64,000 nt of DNA from positions 5,394,001 to 5,458,000 of the forward strand of contig NZ_CP096276.1 in assembly GCF_024662235.1 (NCBI RefSeq), given 5' to 3'. Both the position numbers and the translations under genes were made by a program. The notes under the pieces are model-generated. The model was given only the letters and a program-made list of their open reading frames with translations, did no database searches and had not been told where the DNA came from. Positions 52,592-61,828 of this stretch are shown one piece after another; positions within the stretch are counted from its first letter, which is position 1, and each line of letters starts with the position of its first letter. The stretch is from Pimelobacter simplex. GTDB lineage: Bacteria; Actinomycetota; Actinomycetes; Propionibacteriales; Nocardioidaceae.

Positions 52592-52625
52592 GTTCAGGAG
52601 TTAATTTAACGCCTGTTCAGTTAAC
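52592..52625 (+). promoter_or_regulatory. AT-rich repeat region before permease
   Basis: GTTCAG occurs at 52592-52597 and 52615-52620. A GTTAATTTAAC palindrome is at 52600-52610, and a GTTAAC half-site follows at 52620-52625. The GTTCAG boxes resemble those beside the XRE-cupin regulator at 61652-61768. Role unproven. Confidence 0.4.
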
Positions 52626-52643
52626 TCGCAGCGGAGGTCCGCA

Positions 52644-54110
52644 ATGGCTGGTGTGGCGGTGGAACGGGACTCGGGGACCGGAAGTAGCAGTACGACGACG
52701 TTGAAGCGCGGTGCGTTGGGGACGTTCTCGGTGGCGTTCCTGATCGTGTCCGCGGCGGCTCCCCTGGGGTACCTGGCCGGGTACGGCCCGCTCGCCCTGC
52801 TCATCGGCGGGCCCGGAGCGGCCGCCAGCTTCGTGCTCGGAGGGCTCGCGCTCGCGGCTTTCCTGGGCGCGTTCACCTCGATGACGCCGTACGTGAAGAG
52901 CTCCGGCGCCTTCTACGCCTACGTGAGCGCGGGGCTGGGGCGGGCGGCCGGCACCGTCGCGGCGGTGTTCGCGGTGGTGGCCTACAACCTGGCGCTGGTC
53001 GGCGCGCTCGGCGCGATCGCGACCTACCTGGTGCCGCACGTCGACGACCTCCTGAACGGGAGCGTGCCGTGGCCGGTGGTGGCGGTGGTCGCCACCGTGA
53101 CCGTCTTCGCGATCGCCGCCGCCGGGATCGACCTCGGCGCGCGCTTCCTGGGCGTGCTGCTGATCCTGGAGACGGCCATCATCCTGGTCGTCGTCGTCGC
53201 GGTCCTGCTGGACGGCGGCGCGAACGGGCTCAGCCTCGATGCCTTCGGGCTCGACCGGGCGACCGCGCCCGGGATGGGCGCGGCACTGGCCCTGACGTTC
53301 GTCGGCTTCCTCGGCATCGAGGGCATCGCGCTGTACCGCTCCGAGGCGCGCGACCCCGACCGCACCATCCGCCGGGCCGGTGCGCTGGCCGTCGGGTCGA
53401 TGGCGGTGTTCTACATCCTCGTGACCTGGGCGATCGTCCAGGCCTTCGGCACCGACCAGGTGCAGGGCGCGGCCGAGCAGCACGGCGCCGACCTGTTCTT
53501 CGTCGCCGCCGACCAGTACGTCGGCGGCTGGGCCGCGACGACCATGCAGTGGCTGATCATCACGAGCCTGCTCGCGGCGCAGCTCGCGTTCCACAACGCC
53601 GGCAACCGCTACCTCCACGCCCTGGCCCGGGACGGCGTCCTGCCGCGCCGGCTCGCGATCGTCGGCCGTCGTACCGGTGCGCCGTGGGTGGCCGGAGCGT
53701 TCGCGACGGTGGTGTCGCTCGTCGGCGTGGCGATCGCGGCGCTGCTCGACTGGGACCCGTACTTCGAGATGTCGGTCTGGCTGCTCTCGCTCGCGGTCGT
53801 CCTGATCCTGCTGCTCCAGGTGCTGACCTGCGTGGCCGTGGTGGTGTTCCTCGGCCGCCGGGCGGACGTCCCGGGCCGGGTGCGGGGCATCGTGTGCGCG
53901 GTCGTCGCCATCGGCCTGCTCGCGGTCGCCGGCTACGAGCTGCTCACCCAGTTCGAGCTGCTCTCCGCGAGCGGACCCGAGCAGAACGCCACCATCCTGA
54001 CGGTGCTGGCCGGGTTCGTGGTGGTGACCGTCGTCGGCGTGGCCGTCGTCGCGCGGCTCCGTCCCGACGCCCTGCGGCGCGTCGGCCAGGATCCTGACGT
54101 CCCTGCCTGA
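52644..54110 (+). CDS. APC-superfamily amino acid/amine permease
   Basis: A 488-residue permease with about twelve helices (first helix FSVAFLIVSAAAPLGYLAGY). The conserved region is GYLAGYGPLALLIGGPGAAA and SSGAFYAYVSAGLGRAAGTV, plus the RSEARDPDRTIRRAG loop. Typical substrates are amino acids or polyamines. It is the first of a four-gene set with a TetR regulator, amidohydrolase and M24 hydrolase, so it probably imports their substrate. ATG 52644 follows CGGAGG. Confidence 0.9.
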   Translation: MAGVAVERDSGTGSSSTTTLKRGALGTFSVAFLIVSAAAPLGYLAGYGPLALLIGGPGAAASFVLGGLALAAFLGAFTSMTPYVKSSGAFYAYVSAGLGRAAGTVAAVFAVVAYNLALVGALGAIATYLVPHVDDLLNGSVPWPVVAVVATVTVFAIAAAGIDLGARFLGVLLILETAIILVVVVAVLLDGGANGLSLDAFGLDRATAPGMGAALALTFVGFLGIEGIALYRSEARDPDRTIRRAGALAVGSMAVFYILVTWAIVQAFGTDQVQGAAEQHGADLFFVAADQYVGGWAATTMQWLIITSLLAAQLAFHNAGNRYLHALARDGVLPRRLAIVGRRTGAPWVAGAFATVVSLVGVAIAALLDWDPYFEMSVWLLSLAVVLILLLQVLTCVAVVVFLGRRADVPGRVRGIVCAVVAIGLLAVAGYELLTQFELLSASGPEQNATILTVLAGFVVVTVVGVAVVARLRPDALRRVGQDPDVPA

Positions 54111-54164
54111 TCGATCTCATCGACCTGATCGACCGACCCACCCCACCGAAGAGAGGACGACGAC

Positions 54165-54755
54165 GTGGCCCGACCCGAGGACCCCACCCGGCGCCCCCAG
54201 CTCCTGCAGCAGATCATCGACTACCTCGAGGACCATCGCCTCAGCGATCTCCGGATCCGGAGCGCGGCGGAGTTCTGCGGGGTCAGCGGGCCGGTGCTCG
54301 TCTACCAGTTCGGTACGCGCGACGAGCTCGTCGCTGCCGTCGTCTCCGAGGCCGAGCGCCAGATGCGGGCGGTCGCCGAGGAGCACATCGAGGCGGGCGT
54401 CGGCGCCGCGATGCGCGCGTTCTGGGCGTGGACGCTGGACGAGCCGCGGGCGGCGACGCTGCTCGGCATCTCCGTGGAGTGGCAGGTGCTCGAGCGGCAG
54501 CCGACCGAGCCGGAGAGGACCGATCGCGGCGGTGGCGCGCAGTTCTGGGTGGGCTGGATCGACCTGTTCGTTGAGCGGCTCCGCCGCGGGGGTGTGCCCG
54601 CCGAGCGCGCCCTGACGGAGGCGACGCTCCTGCACGGCGGCCTGCTCGGCCTGTGCCTGGACTACTGGGTCACCGGCGACGCGGAGCGGATCGGTCGCGC
54701 CTTCGAGGAGCTCGCCGTGCGCGCCGATCTCGTCGCGGCGAGCGACGCCCCATGA
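54165..54755 (+). CDS. TetR-family regulator
   Basis: A 196-residue TetR regulator. HTH residues about 25-60 (SDLRIRSAAEFCGVSGPVLV, YQFGTRDELVAAVVS), then a helical ligand domain. It lies between the permease and an amidohydrolase and overlaps the latter's start (ATGA). It is the likely local repressor of these genes. GTG start follows GAGAGGA. Confidence 0.85.
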   Translation: MARPEDPTRRPQLLQQIIDYLEDHRLSDLRIRSAAEFCGVSGPVLVYQFGTRDELVAAVVSEAERQMRAVAEEHIEAGVGAAMRAFWAWTLDEPRAATLLGISVEWQVLERQPTEPERTDRGGGAQFWVGWIDLFVERLRRGGVPAERALTEATLLHGGLLGLCLDYWVTGDAERIGRAFEELAVRADLVAASDAP

Positions 54756-56383
54756 GGTACGCCGACCAGGTCGTCCTCGCGCGCCGGGTCCACCCGATGA
54801 CGGCCGACGGTCCGTCGTACGAGGTGGTTGAGGCGGTCGCGATCCGGGGCGACCGGATCGCGGCGGTCGGGTCCCGGGCCGAGGCGCGCGGGTGGATCGG
54901 TCCGGACACGGTGGTGACCGACCACGGTTCCGGGGTGATCACCCCAGGGCTCGTGGATGCGCACAGCCACCCGATCCTGGGCCTGCGGATGACGGCCGGG
55001 CACGACCTGTCGGGGGCCTCGTCGCCCGCGGAGCTGCAGGCCGGCCTCGCCGCCGCTGCGGAGGCCACCGCACCGGGCGCGTGGGTTCAGGCGTGGGGCC
55101 TGAAGCCGGACGCCTGGCCTGCCCCCGGCCCGCACCGCGCCTGGCTCGACGCGATCGTCGGCGACCGGCCCGCGATCGTGCGGTTCTTCGACGGACATGC
55201 GGTGGTCGCGAGCACCCGCGCGCTCGAGCTCGCGGCGACCGCCGACCTCGTCGACGTCCTCGGTCCGGGTCTCGTCGGGCGCGACGCCCAGGGGCTGACC
55301 GGGGTCGTGCGGGAGCCGGCCGGGCTCGCCCACCTCGACGAGGCGATCCCCCAGCCGAGCGTGCACGACGAGGCCGCGCGACTGCACGACCTGCTCGCCG
55401 CCATGGCCGCGACCGGGCTGACGACGGTGCACGCCCTGGACCTCGAGGGGGACGCGCTGGCGGTCCTCGAGGCGGCCGAGGCGCGCGGCCCGCTGCCGCT
55501 GCGGTTGCTGCTGTCGCCGTGGTGCGGCCCCGAGCTCGACGAGGACGGCTGGCGCGAGCTGCTCGCCCTGCAGCAGCGATCGGGCGAGCGGTGGGCGGTC
55601 CGCGGGGTCAAGATCTTCCTCGACGGCACCATCGACCACGGCACCGCCTGGCTCTCGCGCCCGGACCGGTGGGGGCAGTCGGACGTCAGCCTCTGGCCCG
55701 ACCGTGACCGGTACGCCGCGGCGCTGGCCTTCTTCGACCGCCACGGCGTCGCCACCGCGACCCACGCGATCGGGGACGCCGCGGTCGGCCGCGCCCTCGA
55801 CGTGATCGGCGGCCTGCGGCGCGCGGGCTCCACGCTGGTGCACCGGATCGAGCACATCGAGACGGCCCCCGACCACCTGCTACCGCGCTTCGCCGAGGTC
55901 GGTGCGGCGGCGTGCATGCAGCCGACCCACTGCACCCGCTACGTCACCGCCGACGGCTCCGACAACTGGTCGGCACGGCTGCCCGAGCACCAGGCCCGCC
56001 AGGCGTGGCGCACCCGCGACCTCCGCGACCTCGGGGCGGTCGTCGCCCTCGGCTCCGACTGGCCGATCGCCCACTACGACCCGCGCCAGGTCATGGCGGA
56101 CGCGCAGGAGCGCCGTCCCGCCGAGCGTCCGGACGCCGCGCCGGTCGGCCCCGAGCAGCGGCTGACCGCCCGGATGGCGCTCGAGGGCTACACCACGCAC
56201 GCGGCCGCCGCGGACGGCCTGTCCGCCGAGCTCGGCGTCCTGGCGCCGGGAGCCCGGGCCGACCTCACCGTCTTCGCCGACGACCCCCTGGAGCTCGCGC
56301 CGAGCGCGCTCCTCACCTGCCCGGTGCTGGCGACCTACGTCGGCGGCGAGCCGGCGCACCGTCACACCGACCCCCACCGCTAG
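54752..56383 (+). CDS. amidohydrolase, YtcJ-type
   Basis: A 543-residue metal-dependent amidohydrolase. The first metal motif HxH is at His71 and His73 (DAHSHP), further motifs include ATHAIGDAA and VHRIEHIETA, and the late Asp (GSDWPIAHYDP) is present. YtcJ-type enzymes hydrolyse amide or ester bonds of diverse small molecules. A composite fold with an N-terminal beta-sandwich spans residues 1-60. It lies with a permease and a TetR gene, so it is probably the catabolic enzyme for the imported substrate. Confidence 0.9.
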   Translation: MRYADQVVLARRVHPMTADGPSYEVVEAVAIRGDRIAAVGSRAEARGWIGPDTVVTDHGSGVITPGLVDAHSHPILGLRMTAGHDLSGASSPAELQAGLAAAAEATAPGAWVQAWGLKPDAWPAPGPHRAWLDAIVGDRPAIVRFFDGHAVVASTRALELAATADLVDVLGPGLVGRDAQGLTGVVREPAGLAHLDEAIPQPSVHDEAARLHDLLAAMAATGLTTVHALDLEGDALAVLEAAEARGPLPLRLLLSPWCGPELDEDGWRELLALQQRSGERWAVRGVKIFLDGTIDHGTAWLSRPDRWGQSDVSLWPDRDRYAAALAFFDRHGVATATHAIGDAAVGRALDVIGGLRRAGSTLVHRIEHIETAPDHLLPRFAEVGAAACMQPTHCTRYVTADGSDNWSARLPEHQARQAWRTRDLRDLGAVVALGSDWPIAHYDPRQVMADAQERRPAERPDAAPVGPEQRLTARMALEGYTTHAAAADGLSAELGVLAPGARADLTVFADDPLELAPSALLTCPVLATYVGGEPAHRHTDPHR

Positions 56384-56395
56384 AGAAGGAAGCAC

Positions 56396-57595
56396 ATGCT
56401 CTTCGACAAGGACGAGTACCACGGCCGCTGGAACCGGCTGTACGACAGCATCGAGGCCTCGGGCGCCCGCACCGCCGTGGTGTGGCAACGCTCGGCGGGC
56501 GGCTACGACCGCGCCGGCGACCTGCACTGGCTGTGCAACTACGCCTCGCTCGCCTCGGGCCAGGAGCCGTCGGTCGCGACGTGGCCCGGGATCGGCCGTG
56601 GCTTCGCCGCGCTGATCTTCCACGACCGCAACGAGCCGACGCTGCATATCGCCGAGCCCGTGGAGCTCATCGACGAGACCGAGATCGCGCCCCTCGCGAT
56701 CCACTCCCACGACAACCTCCCGGGCGGGGTCGGCGCCGAGCTGGCCCGCCTCGGCGTCGAGGGGACCGTGCTCCACAACGCCGACGACTTCCTGCCGATC
56801 CTCTTCGGGCGCGAGCTCGCGGCGGCGGCGCCCGGCGTCACCTTCGAGCACGACGACCACCTCATCTACCGCGCGCACCGCATCAAGTCGCCTGCCGAGC
56901 ACGAGGTCATGCGCGAGGCCGGACGGGTCGCCAGCAGCGCGCTGACCGCCCTCATGAGCGGCCTGCTCGCGGGTCAGTCCGAGCGGGAGGCCTCGGCCGC
57001 CGCGGCGGCCGCGATCGTCCGCGGTGGCGGTGGGTTCCAGCGGATCGGCGTCGCCCACGGATCCCGCTCCGAGCGGGTGTTCTGGAGCTCCTCGATGTAC
57101 GGCTACTCGGACGAGACGCCGGCGCCCGGTGACCTCGCCCGCGGTTGGGTCTACGGCCCGATCTACGGCGGCTACTGGCTCGACCCGGGCCGCACCCTCG
57201 TCGTGGGCAACCAGCCCACGTCCGCCCAGCGCACGCTCCTCGAGGCGGGCAACGACGTGGTGGAGCGCCTCCTCGACGCGATCCGGCCCGGCGTCAGCAG
57301 CGCGGACGTCGGCCTGCTGGGCGACGAGCTGATGGCGGCGGCCGGCAACGAGGCCGAGGGCGACTACTGGGAGCTGTACGGCCACGGTGTCGGCAAGGAC
57401 TTCTACCTCCCGCCGGCGATCCCCGCCCACGGCTCGTACGCCGGCCTGGTGGACACCTACGAGGTCGGCATGGCCGTCACCGTCGAGATCTTCCTGCGCC
57501 ACGCCGGCGTCGGCATGGCGACGTTCGAGCGGACCGGCCTGGTCACCGACACCGGCGTCGAGCTGCTCGACGACACCCCGATGATCTGGTGGTGA
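56396..57595 (+). CDS. M24 (creatinase/aminopeptidase P)-like hydrolase
   Basis: A 399-residue pita-bread-fold protein. N-terminal creatinase domain about 1-165, catalytic domain after. The usual first metal-ligand Asp is not visible (WVYGPIYGGYWLDPGRT), while GHGVGKDFYLPP and VTVEIFLRHAG remain. This is like creatinase or ectoine hydrolase, members that lost metal and cleave C-N bonds. An amidine or amide substrate fits the adjacent amidohydrolase. GAAGGAAG precedes the ATG. Confidence 0.85.
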   Translation: MLFDKDEYHGRWNRLYDSIEASGARTAVVWQRSAGGYDRAGDLHWLCNYASLASGQEPSVATWPGIGRGFAALIFHDRNEPTLHIAEPVELIDETEIAPLAIHSHDNLPGGVGAELARLGVEGTVLHNADDFLPILFGRELAAAAPGVTFEHDDHLIYRAHRIKSPAEHEVMREAGRVASSALTALMSGLLAGQSEREASAAAAAAIVRGGGGFQRIGVAHGSRSERVFWSSSMYGYSDETPAPGDLARGWVYGPIYGGYWLDPGRTLVVGNQPTSAQRTLLEAGNDVVERLLDAIRPGVSSADVGLLGDELMAAAGNEAEGDYWELYGHGVGKDFYLPPAIPAHGSYAGLVDTYEVGMAVTVEIFLRHAGVGMATFERTGLVTDTGVELLDDTPMIWW

Positions 57596-57607
57596 GCAGG
57601 AGCGTCC

Positions 57608-57627
57608 CGTACATCTCGGGATGTACG
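57608..57627. terminator. inverted repeat after the M24-type gene
   Basis: CGTACAT (57608-57614) and ATGTACG (57621-57627) with a 6-base loop. No T-run follows, so this may be a weak terminator or an operator. Confidence 0.4.
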
Positions 57628-57670
57628 CAGGACCGCCCCGCAGGCTGACGACCGCGGCCCGCCGGGCATC

Positions 57671-57676
57671 TAGCGT
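57671..57676 (+). promoter_or_regulatory. -10 box of a likely leaderless gene
   Basis: TAGCGT ends eight bases before the GTG at 57685, and no ribosome site is seen. This spacing is typical of leaderless actinobacterial transcripts. Confidence 0.5.
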
Positions 57677-57684
57677 CGTTCGAC

Positions 57685-58977
57685 GTGAACCCCTCGACCT
57701 CGTCCCTGCTGCGCCGTTCCGGCGCGGTCCTCGTGATCGTGCTCGGTGCGGTCGTCGCCCTGGCGGCCGGCGGCCTCGCGATCCTGCTGGCGGCCGCGGC
57801 GGTACCGCTGCCGGTGGTCTTCGTCGCCGGCGGTGCGGTGACCCTGCTCGGGGTCACCGTGCTGGTGGTGCGCGGTGGGCTGGCGCTCGGCGCCAGCCGC
57901 CGCGGCTGGCGGACCGCACTGGTCGGCGGGATCGCCTGGTCGGCGCTGGTCGGCGTGGCCTTCGGCTTCCTGTTCCTGCGGCCGTTCCCCGAGATGACCG
58001 GCGGACCGGTCCCGGCCGGCGTCCGGTTCTGGAGCCTGGACGACGGCACCCGCCTGGCGTACGTCGCCAGCCCGGCGACGACGGCCGAGCGCAAGCCGAC
58101 GCCGGTGATCTTCCTGCACGGCGGGCCGGGCACGCCCGGCGAGGGCCTGCCGTTCGGCACGGCCGAGCTCAACGCGGCCGGCTACGACGTCTACGGCTAC
58201 GACCAGATCGGGGCGGGCCGCTCGACGCGGCTGGACGACGTCACCGGCTACACGGTGGCCCGCAACGTCGCCGACCTCGAAGCGGTGCGGGAGAAGGTCG
58301 GCGCCGACCAGGTGATCCTGATCGGCCAGTCCTGGGGCGGGTCCCTGGCCGCGCAGTACCTGGCGGCGCACCCCGACCGGGTGGCGAAGGTGGCGTTCAC
58401 CTCGCCCGGCGAGATCTGGCCGGACGCCCATCCGGACACGGATGTCTCGCCCTGGGGCAAGCTGACCGGCGACCGGAAGAAGCGGTACGACGAGCTGACC
58501 TCGGCTCCGCGCTTCCTCCTGCAGGCGCTCCTGCTGGGCACCAACCCCCAGGCGGCGCACCGGCTCATCGGCGATGCCGAGTCCGATGCCCGGCTGCACG
58601 AGATCGCCGTGACCGGCCGCGACCTCGGGGGCTGCCCGGGTGGGCCGCCGGGCGAGGGGGAGGTGCACCAGAACCCGCAGGGCTTCTACACGAACCAGCT
58701 CACCAATGCGGACTTCGAGACCATCGCCGATCCGCGGCCGGTGCTCCGCAAGGTCCAGACGCCGGCGCTGGTGCTGCGCGCGGAGTGCGACTACGTGCCG
58801 TGGATCGACACCCGCGAGTACCGGGACACGCTGCCCGGGGCGACGATGGTCTACATCCCGGGCGCGGGGCACGGCATCACCGGGGAGGCCGGTCCGGCGT
58901 ACCTGCGGGCGATCCTGGGCTTCCTGGCCGGTGAGCCGCTGACCGGCTACACCGGCGCGGAGGACCCGGCTCACTGA
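57685..58977 (+). CDS. membrane-anchored alpha/beta hydrolase, proline-iminopeptidase-like
   Basis: A 430-residue protein. Three N-terminal hydrophobic helices (about residues 8-95) anchor it, and the catalytic domain follows outside or inside the membrane. The oxyanion motif HGGPGTPG, nucleophile GQSWGGS and late His (GAGHGITG) fit the proline iminopeptidase group. Natural substrates are peptides with N-terminal Pro or other amides. It stands alone between the amidohydrolase set and a two-component system. Confidence 0.85.
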   Translation: MNPSTSSLLRRSGAVLVIVLGAVVALAAGGLAILLAAAAVPLPVVFVAGGAVTLLGVTVLVVRGGLALGASRRGWRTALVGGIAWSALVGVAFGFLFLRPFPEMTGGPVPAGVRFWSLDDGTRLAYVASPATTAERKPTPVIFLHGGPGTPGEGLPFGTAELNAAGYDVYGYDQIGAGRSTRLDDVTGYTVARNVADLEAVREKVGADQVILIGQSWGGSLAAQYLAAHPDRVAKVAFTSPGEIWPDAHPDTDVSPWGKLTGDRKKRYDELTSAPRFLLQALLLGTNPQAAHRLIGDAESDARLHEIAVTGRDLGGCPGGPPGEGEVHQNPQGFYTNQLTNADFETIADPRPVLRKVQTPALVLRAECDYVPWIDTREYRDTLPGATMVYIPGAGHGITGEAGPAYLRAILGFLAGEPLTGYTGAEDPAH

Positions 58978-58993
58978 GCGGGTCCGGGTCAGG

Positions 58994-59650
58994 TCAGCCG
59001 GGGCCGACCAGGCCGGACTGGTAGCCGATGATCACCAGCTGCACCCGGTCCCGCGCGCCGAGCTTGGTCAGGATCCGGCTGACGTGCGTCTTCGCGGTGG
59101 CGAGGGTGATGTGCAGGTCGGCGGCGAGCTCGGCGTTGCTGCGGCCCTCGGCGACCTTGACCAGGATCTCCCGCTCCCGCTCGGTCAGCTCGGCCAGCGC
59201 CGGGTCCGGCCGGGCGGGGACGGCGGGCGGCGTCCAGGTCTCGGCGATCCGGCGGGCGATGGTGGGCGCCAGCAGCGCCTCGCCGGCGGCGACGGTCCGG
59301 ATGCCCTGGAGCAGGGCGGGCGCCTCGAAGTCCTTGAGCAGGTAGCCGCTGGCGCCGTACCGGAGGGCGGCGAGCACCGAGTGGTCGCTGTCGTAGCTGG
59401 TCAGCACGATGATCCTGGTCGCGGCCAGCGCGGGGTCGCCGGCGATCGCCTTGGTCGCCTCCAGGCCGTCGCCGCCGGGCATCTTGAGGTCCATCAGGAC
59501 GACGTCCGGCCGCACCTCGCGCGCCAGCCGTACGGCGGCCGGCCCGTCCCCGGCCTCCCCGACGACCGCGAGGCCGGGCTCGGCCTCGATCAACGAGCGC
59601 AGCCCCGACCGGGCCAGCTGGTGGTCGTCGACGATCAGCACGGTGATCAT
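58994..59650 (-). CDS. response regulator, NarL/FixJ type
   Basis: A 218-residue regulator. Receiver domain with Asp54 (VLMDLKMPGG) at residues 1-120 and a LuxR-type HTH at about 150-212 (LTEREREILVKVAEGRSNAE). It overlaps the kinase gene by four bases (ATGA), so they are one unit. Targets are unknown; the neighbouring membrane-bound hydrolase converges with it. Confidence 0.93.
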   Translation of the reverse strand: MITVLIVDDHQLARSGLRSLIEAEPGLAVVGEAGDGPAAVRLAREVRPDVVLMDLKMPGGDGLEATKAIAGDPALAATRIIVLTSYDSDHSVLAALRYGASGYLLKDFEAPALLQGIRTVAAGEALLAPTIARRIAETWTPPAVPARPDPALAELTEREREILVKVAEGRSNAELAADLHITLATAKTHVSRILTKLGARDRVQLVIIGYQSGLVGPG

Positions 59651-60780
59651 GCGCGGTCCTCCCGGGGGACGCTCGCGGTCAGCCGGAGGCCGCCCTCGGG
59701 ACCGGTGCCCACGGCCAGGGTGCCGCCGACCAGCGCGAGCCGCTCGCGCATGCCCCGCAGGCCGTACCCCTCGACGGGACCGCCGACCGGCGGCCCCGCG
59801 CCGTCGTCGGTGACGGTGAGCGTCAGCCGCTCCGGCTGCCAGTCGAGCTCGACGCGCACGTGGTCGGCGCGGGCGTGCCGGCGTGCGTTGGTCAGCGCCT
59901 CCTGGGTCACGCGGAAGAGGGTAAGCCCGGCCAGCGGGTCGTGGTCGCCGGGTTCGCCGCTGACCACGAGGGTCGCCGGAGGCCCGTCGACCCCGCTGCC
60001 GTCCACGAGCGCCGCGAGGTCGTCGAGGCCGACCACCCGGGTGGGTTCGCCGTCGGTGCTGCGCAGCAGGCCCAGCAGCTCGCGGATCTCGCGGGACGTG
60101 CCGACGCTCGCGGTCCGGATCTGCTCCAGCGCCTCCCGGGCCGCGTCCGGCCGGCTGTCGTAGAGGTGCAGGCCGACGGTGGCCTGCAGGGACACCGCCT
60201 CGATCGACTGCGCGATCACGTCGTGCAGGTCCCGGGCGATCGCCGTCCGCTCGTCGGCGACCCGGCGCTCCAGCGCCTGGCGCTGCTCGGCGCGGGCGGC
60301 GTCGGCCCGCGCCTGCAGCAGGGACCGGCGGAAGCCGACGGCCCGGCCGACGGCGTACGCGAGAGCGAGCCAGCCGACGGTGGCGACCACGTCGCCGGAG
60401 CGCTGCTCCGTCCCCGACGCCGCCGCCGCGGCGAAGGCGGGCGCACCCGCGACCAGGCACCAGGCCGCGCCCCGCCACGGCCGGTCCCGCGCCCCGACCG
60501 TGCCGACGGCCGCCGCGAACGCCAGCAGGAACGGCCCGTCCAGCAGCTCGCGGATCGACGCCAGCTGACCGGCCAGGCCGAGCAGGCCGATCGCGACCAC
60601 GGCCGGTACGGCGTACCGGTGGCGGGCGGTGAGCGGCAGGCTGCACGCCAGCCCGAACCCCACCGCCACCCACCGGTCTTGCGCCGTGGCGGGGTGGCCC
60701 AGCAGCGTGGCGACGCCGAGCAGCCAGACCGTCGCCGCCAGCAGGAGGTCGCCGCGGCGGAGGGTCGGCGAGGTGCTCAT
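59647..60780 (-). CDS. sensor histidine kinase, HisKA_3 type
   Basis: A 377-residue kinase. Five to six hydrophobic helices (about 10-145), then HisKA_3 with His186 (IARDLHDVIAQSIEAVSLQA) and a HATPase_c C-terminal domain (GYGLRGMRERLALVGGTLAV). No extracytoplasmic domain of note, so it may sense the membrane. ATG at 60780. It is transcribed ahead of its partner. Confidence 0.92.
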   Translation of the reverse strand: MSTSPTLRRGDLLLAATVWLLGVATLLGHPATAQDRWVAVGFGLACSLPLTARHRYAVPAVVAIGLLGLAGQLASIRELLDGPFLLAFAAAVGTVGARDRPWRGAAWCLVAGAPAFAAAAASGTEQRSGDVVATVGWLALAYAVGRAVGFRRSLLQARADAARAEQRQALERRVADERTAIARDLHDVIAQSIEAVSLQATVGLHLYDSRPDAAREALEQIRTASVGTSREIRELLGLLRSTDGEPTRVVGLDDLAALVDGSGVDGPPATLVVSGEPGDHDPLAGLTLFRVTQEALTNARRHARADHVRVELDWQPERLTLTVTDDGAGPPVGGPVEGYGLRGMRERLALVGGTLAVGTGPEGGLRLTASVPREDRA

Positions 60781-60838
60781 GGTGCGCCGAGTCTAGGCGG
60801 GCCGGCGCCGGTCCGCGGCGCGTGCCGCGGACGCCTGA

Positions 60839-61600
60839 TCAGTCCTGGAGGGCCGGGAGGTGGGTGACCTGCGGGGAGGGCTCGTCGAGGGCGGCCGAGC
60901 GCTCGTCGTTGCGCCGAGCGACGACGAACCAGATGGCGCGACAGACGCTCTCGTGGGGGTTCGAGAGGCGGTGCGGTGTCATCGCGTCGAAGGTGATGGA
61001 GTCGCCGGGCTCGAGGGTGTGGGTCTCGAAGCCGACTTGGACGTCGAGGCGGCCCTCGAGCACGAACCCGTACTCCCGGCCCCCGTGCCGCATCATGTCG
61101 TCCTCCGGGCAGCTGGCGCTGCCCTCGTCGTAGGTGACGTGGAGGAAGTCGACGAACGGATCGGCCTCGCGGGTGAGCCGTTCCCAGGTGACGCCGGGAA
61201 AGCGGATCTGCGCGCGCGACGTACCGCGTTGGACGTTGCGCTGCACCCGGGGCCAGACCGGCTCCTCGGGATCCCAGGCCATCGGCGGAAGGGCGTCGAG
61301 GTCCGCGACACTGGTGCGGGGGGCTCGGTCGACCCGGGCGGGCCCGGGGTCCGGCGATGGGTCGGGGAGCGGGCTCATCAGATCGTCGAGGGAGACCTCC
61401 AGCGCGTTGACGAGCTTGTAGAGCGTGCCGACGCTCGCGTTGACCTTGTTGTTCTCCAGCTGGGAGACGAAGCTCGGCGAGACGCCGACGCGCCGAGCGA
61501 GATCGCGCAAGGACATGCCGCGTGCGGTGCGCGCGGCACGGACCCGGCTTCCCAGCAGGTCGGCCGACGGGGTGTCGGCGTCTCCGTTCGCGGACGTCAT
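60839..61600 (-). CDS. XRE-family regulator with cupin domain
   Basis: A 253-residue regulator. HTH about 18-70 (RGMSLRDLARRVGVSPSFVS), cupin about 155-240 (LEPGDSITFDAMTPHRLSNP). The ATG at 61600 has AGGAGA eight bases upstream; the more upstream ATG at 61624 has no site. Family members such as PuuR sense a small ligand in the cupin and regulate a neighbouring catabolic operon. It is divergent from an amidohydrolase operon, with repeated GTTCAGTG boxes between. Confidence 0.87.
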   Translation of the reverse strand: MTSANGDADTPSADLLGSRVRAARTARGMSLRDLARRVGVSPSFVSQLENNKVNASVGTLYKLVNALEVSLDDLMSPLPDPSPDPGPARVDRAPRTSVADLDALPPMAWDPEEPVWPRVQRNVQRGTSRAQIRFPGVTWERLTREADPFVDFLHVTYDEGSASCPEDDMMRHGGREYGFVLEGRLDVQVGFETHTLEPGDSITFDAMTPHRLSNPHESVCRAIWFVVARRNDERSAALDEPSPQVTHLPALQD

Positions 61601-61651
61601 CCGAGATCGTCTCCTGGTGCTCATGTGTCGCTGGGCCGGGTGCCGCGACCT

Positions 61652-61768
61652 GTTCAGTGTAGGTGTTCAGTGCCGTTCACTGAACTCCTGTCCATGCGCG
61701 GGCAGGCTCTTCCGGCGGAGAAGTTCACTCAGAATAAACAGTCCGTAATCGTCACTTGACGTTCAGTG
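61652..61768. promoter_or_regulatory. GTTCAGTG repeats, operator region of XRE-cupin regulator
   Basis: GTTCAGTG occurs at 61652-61659, 61665-61672 and 61761-61768, and its inverted copy CACTGAAC at 61678-61685. The second and the inverted copy form a perfect palindrome with a 5-base spacer (61665-61685). A related GTTCACTC is at 61723-61730. It is suited to cooperative binding of a dimer. Confidence 0.8.
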
Positions 61769-61828
61769 TGACTGGACATACAGTTCCGACGTGATGCAGG
61801 CCACGACGACAGAAGGGCTGGTTCGAGG

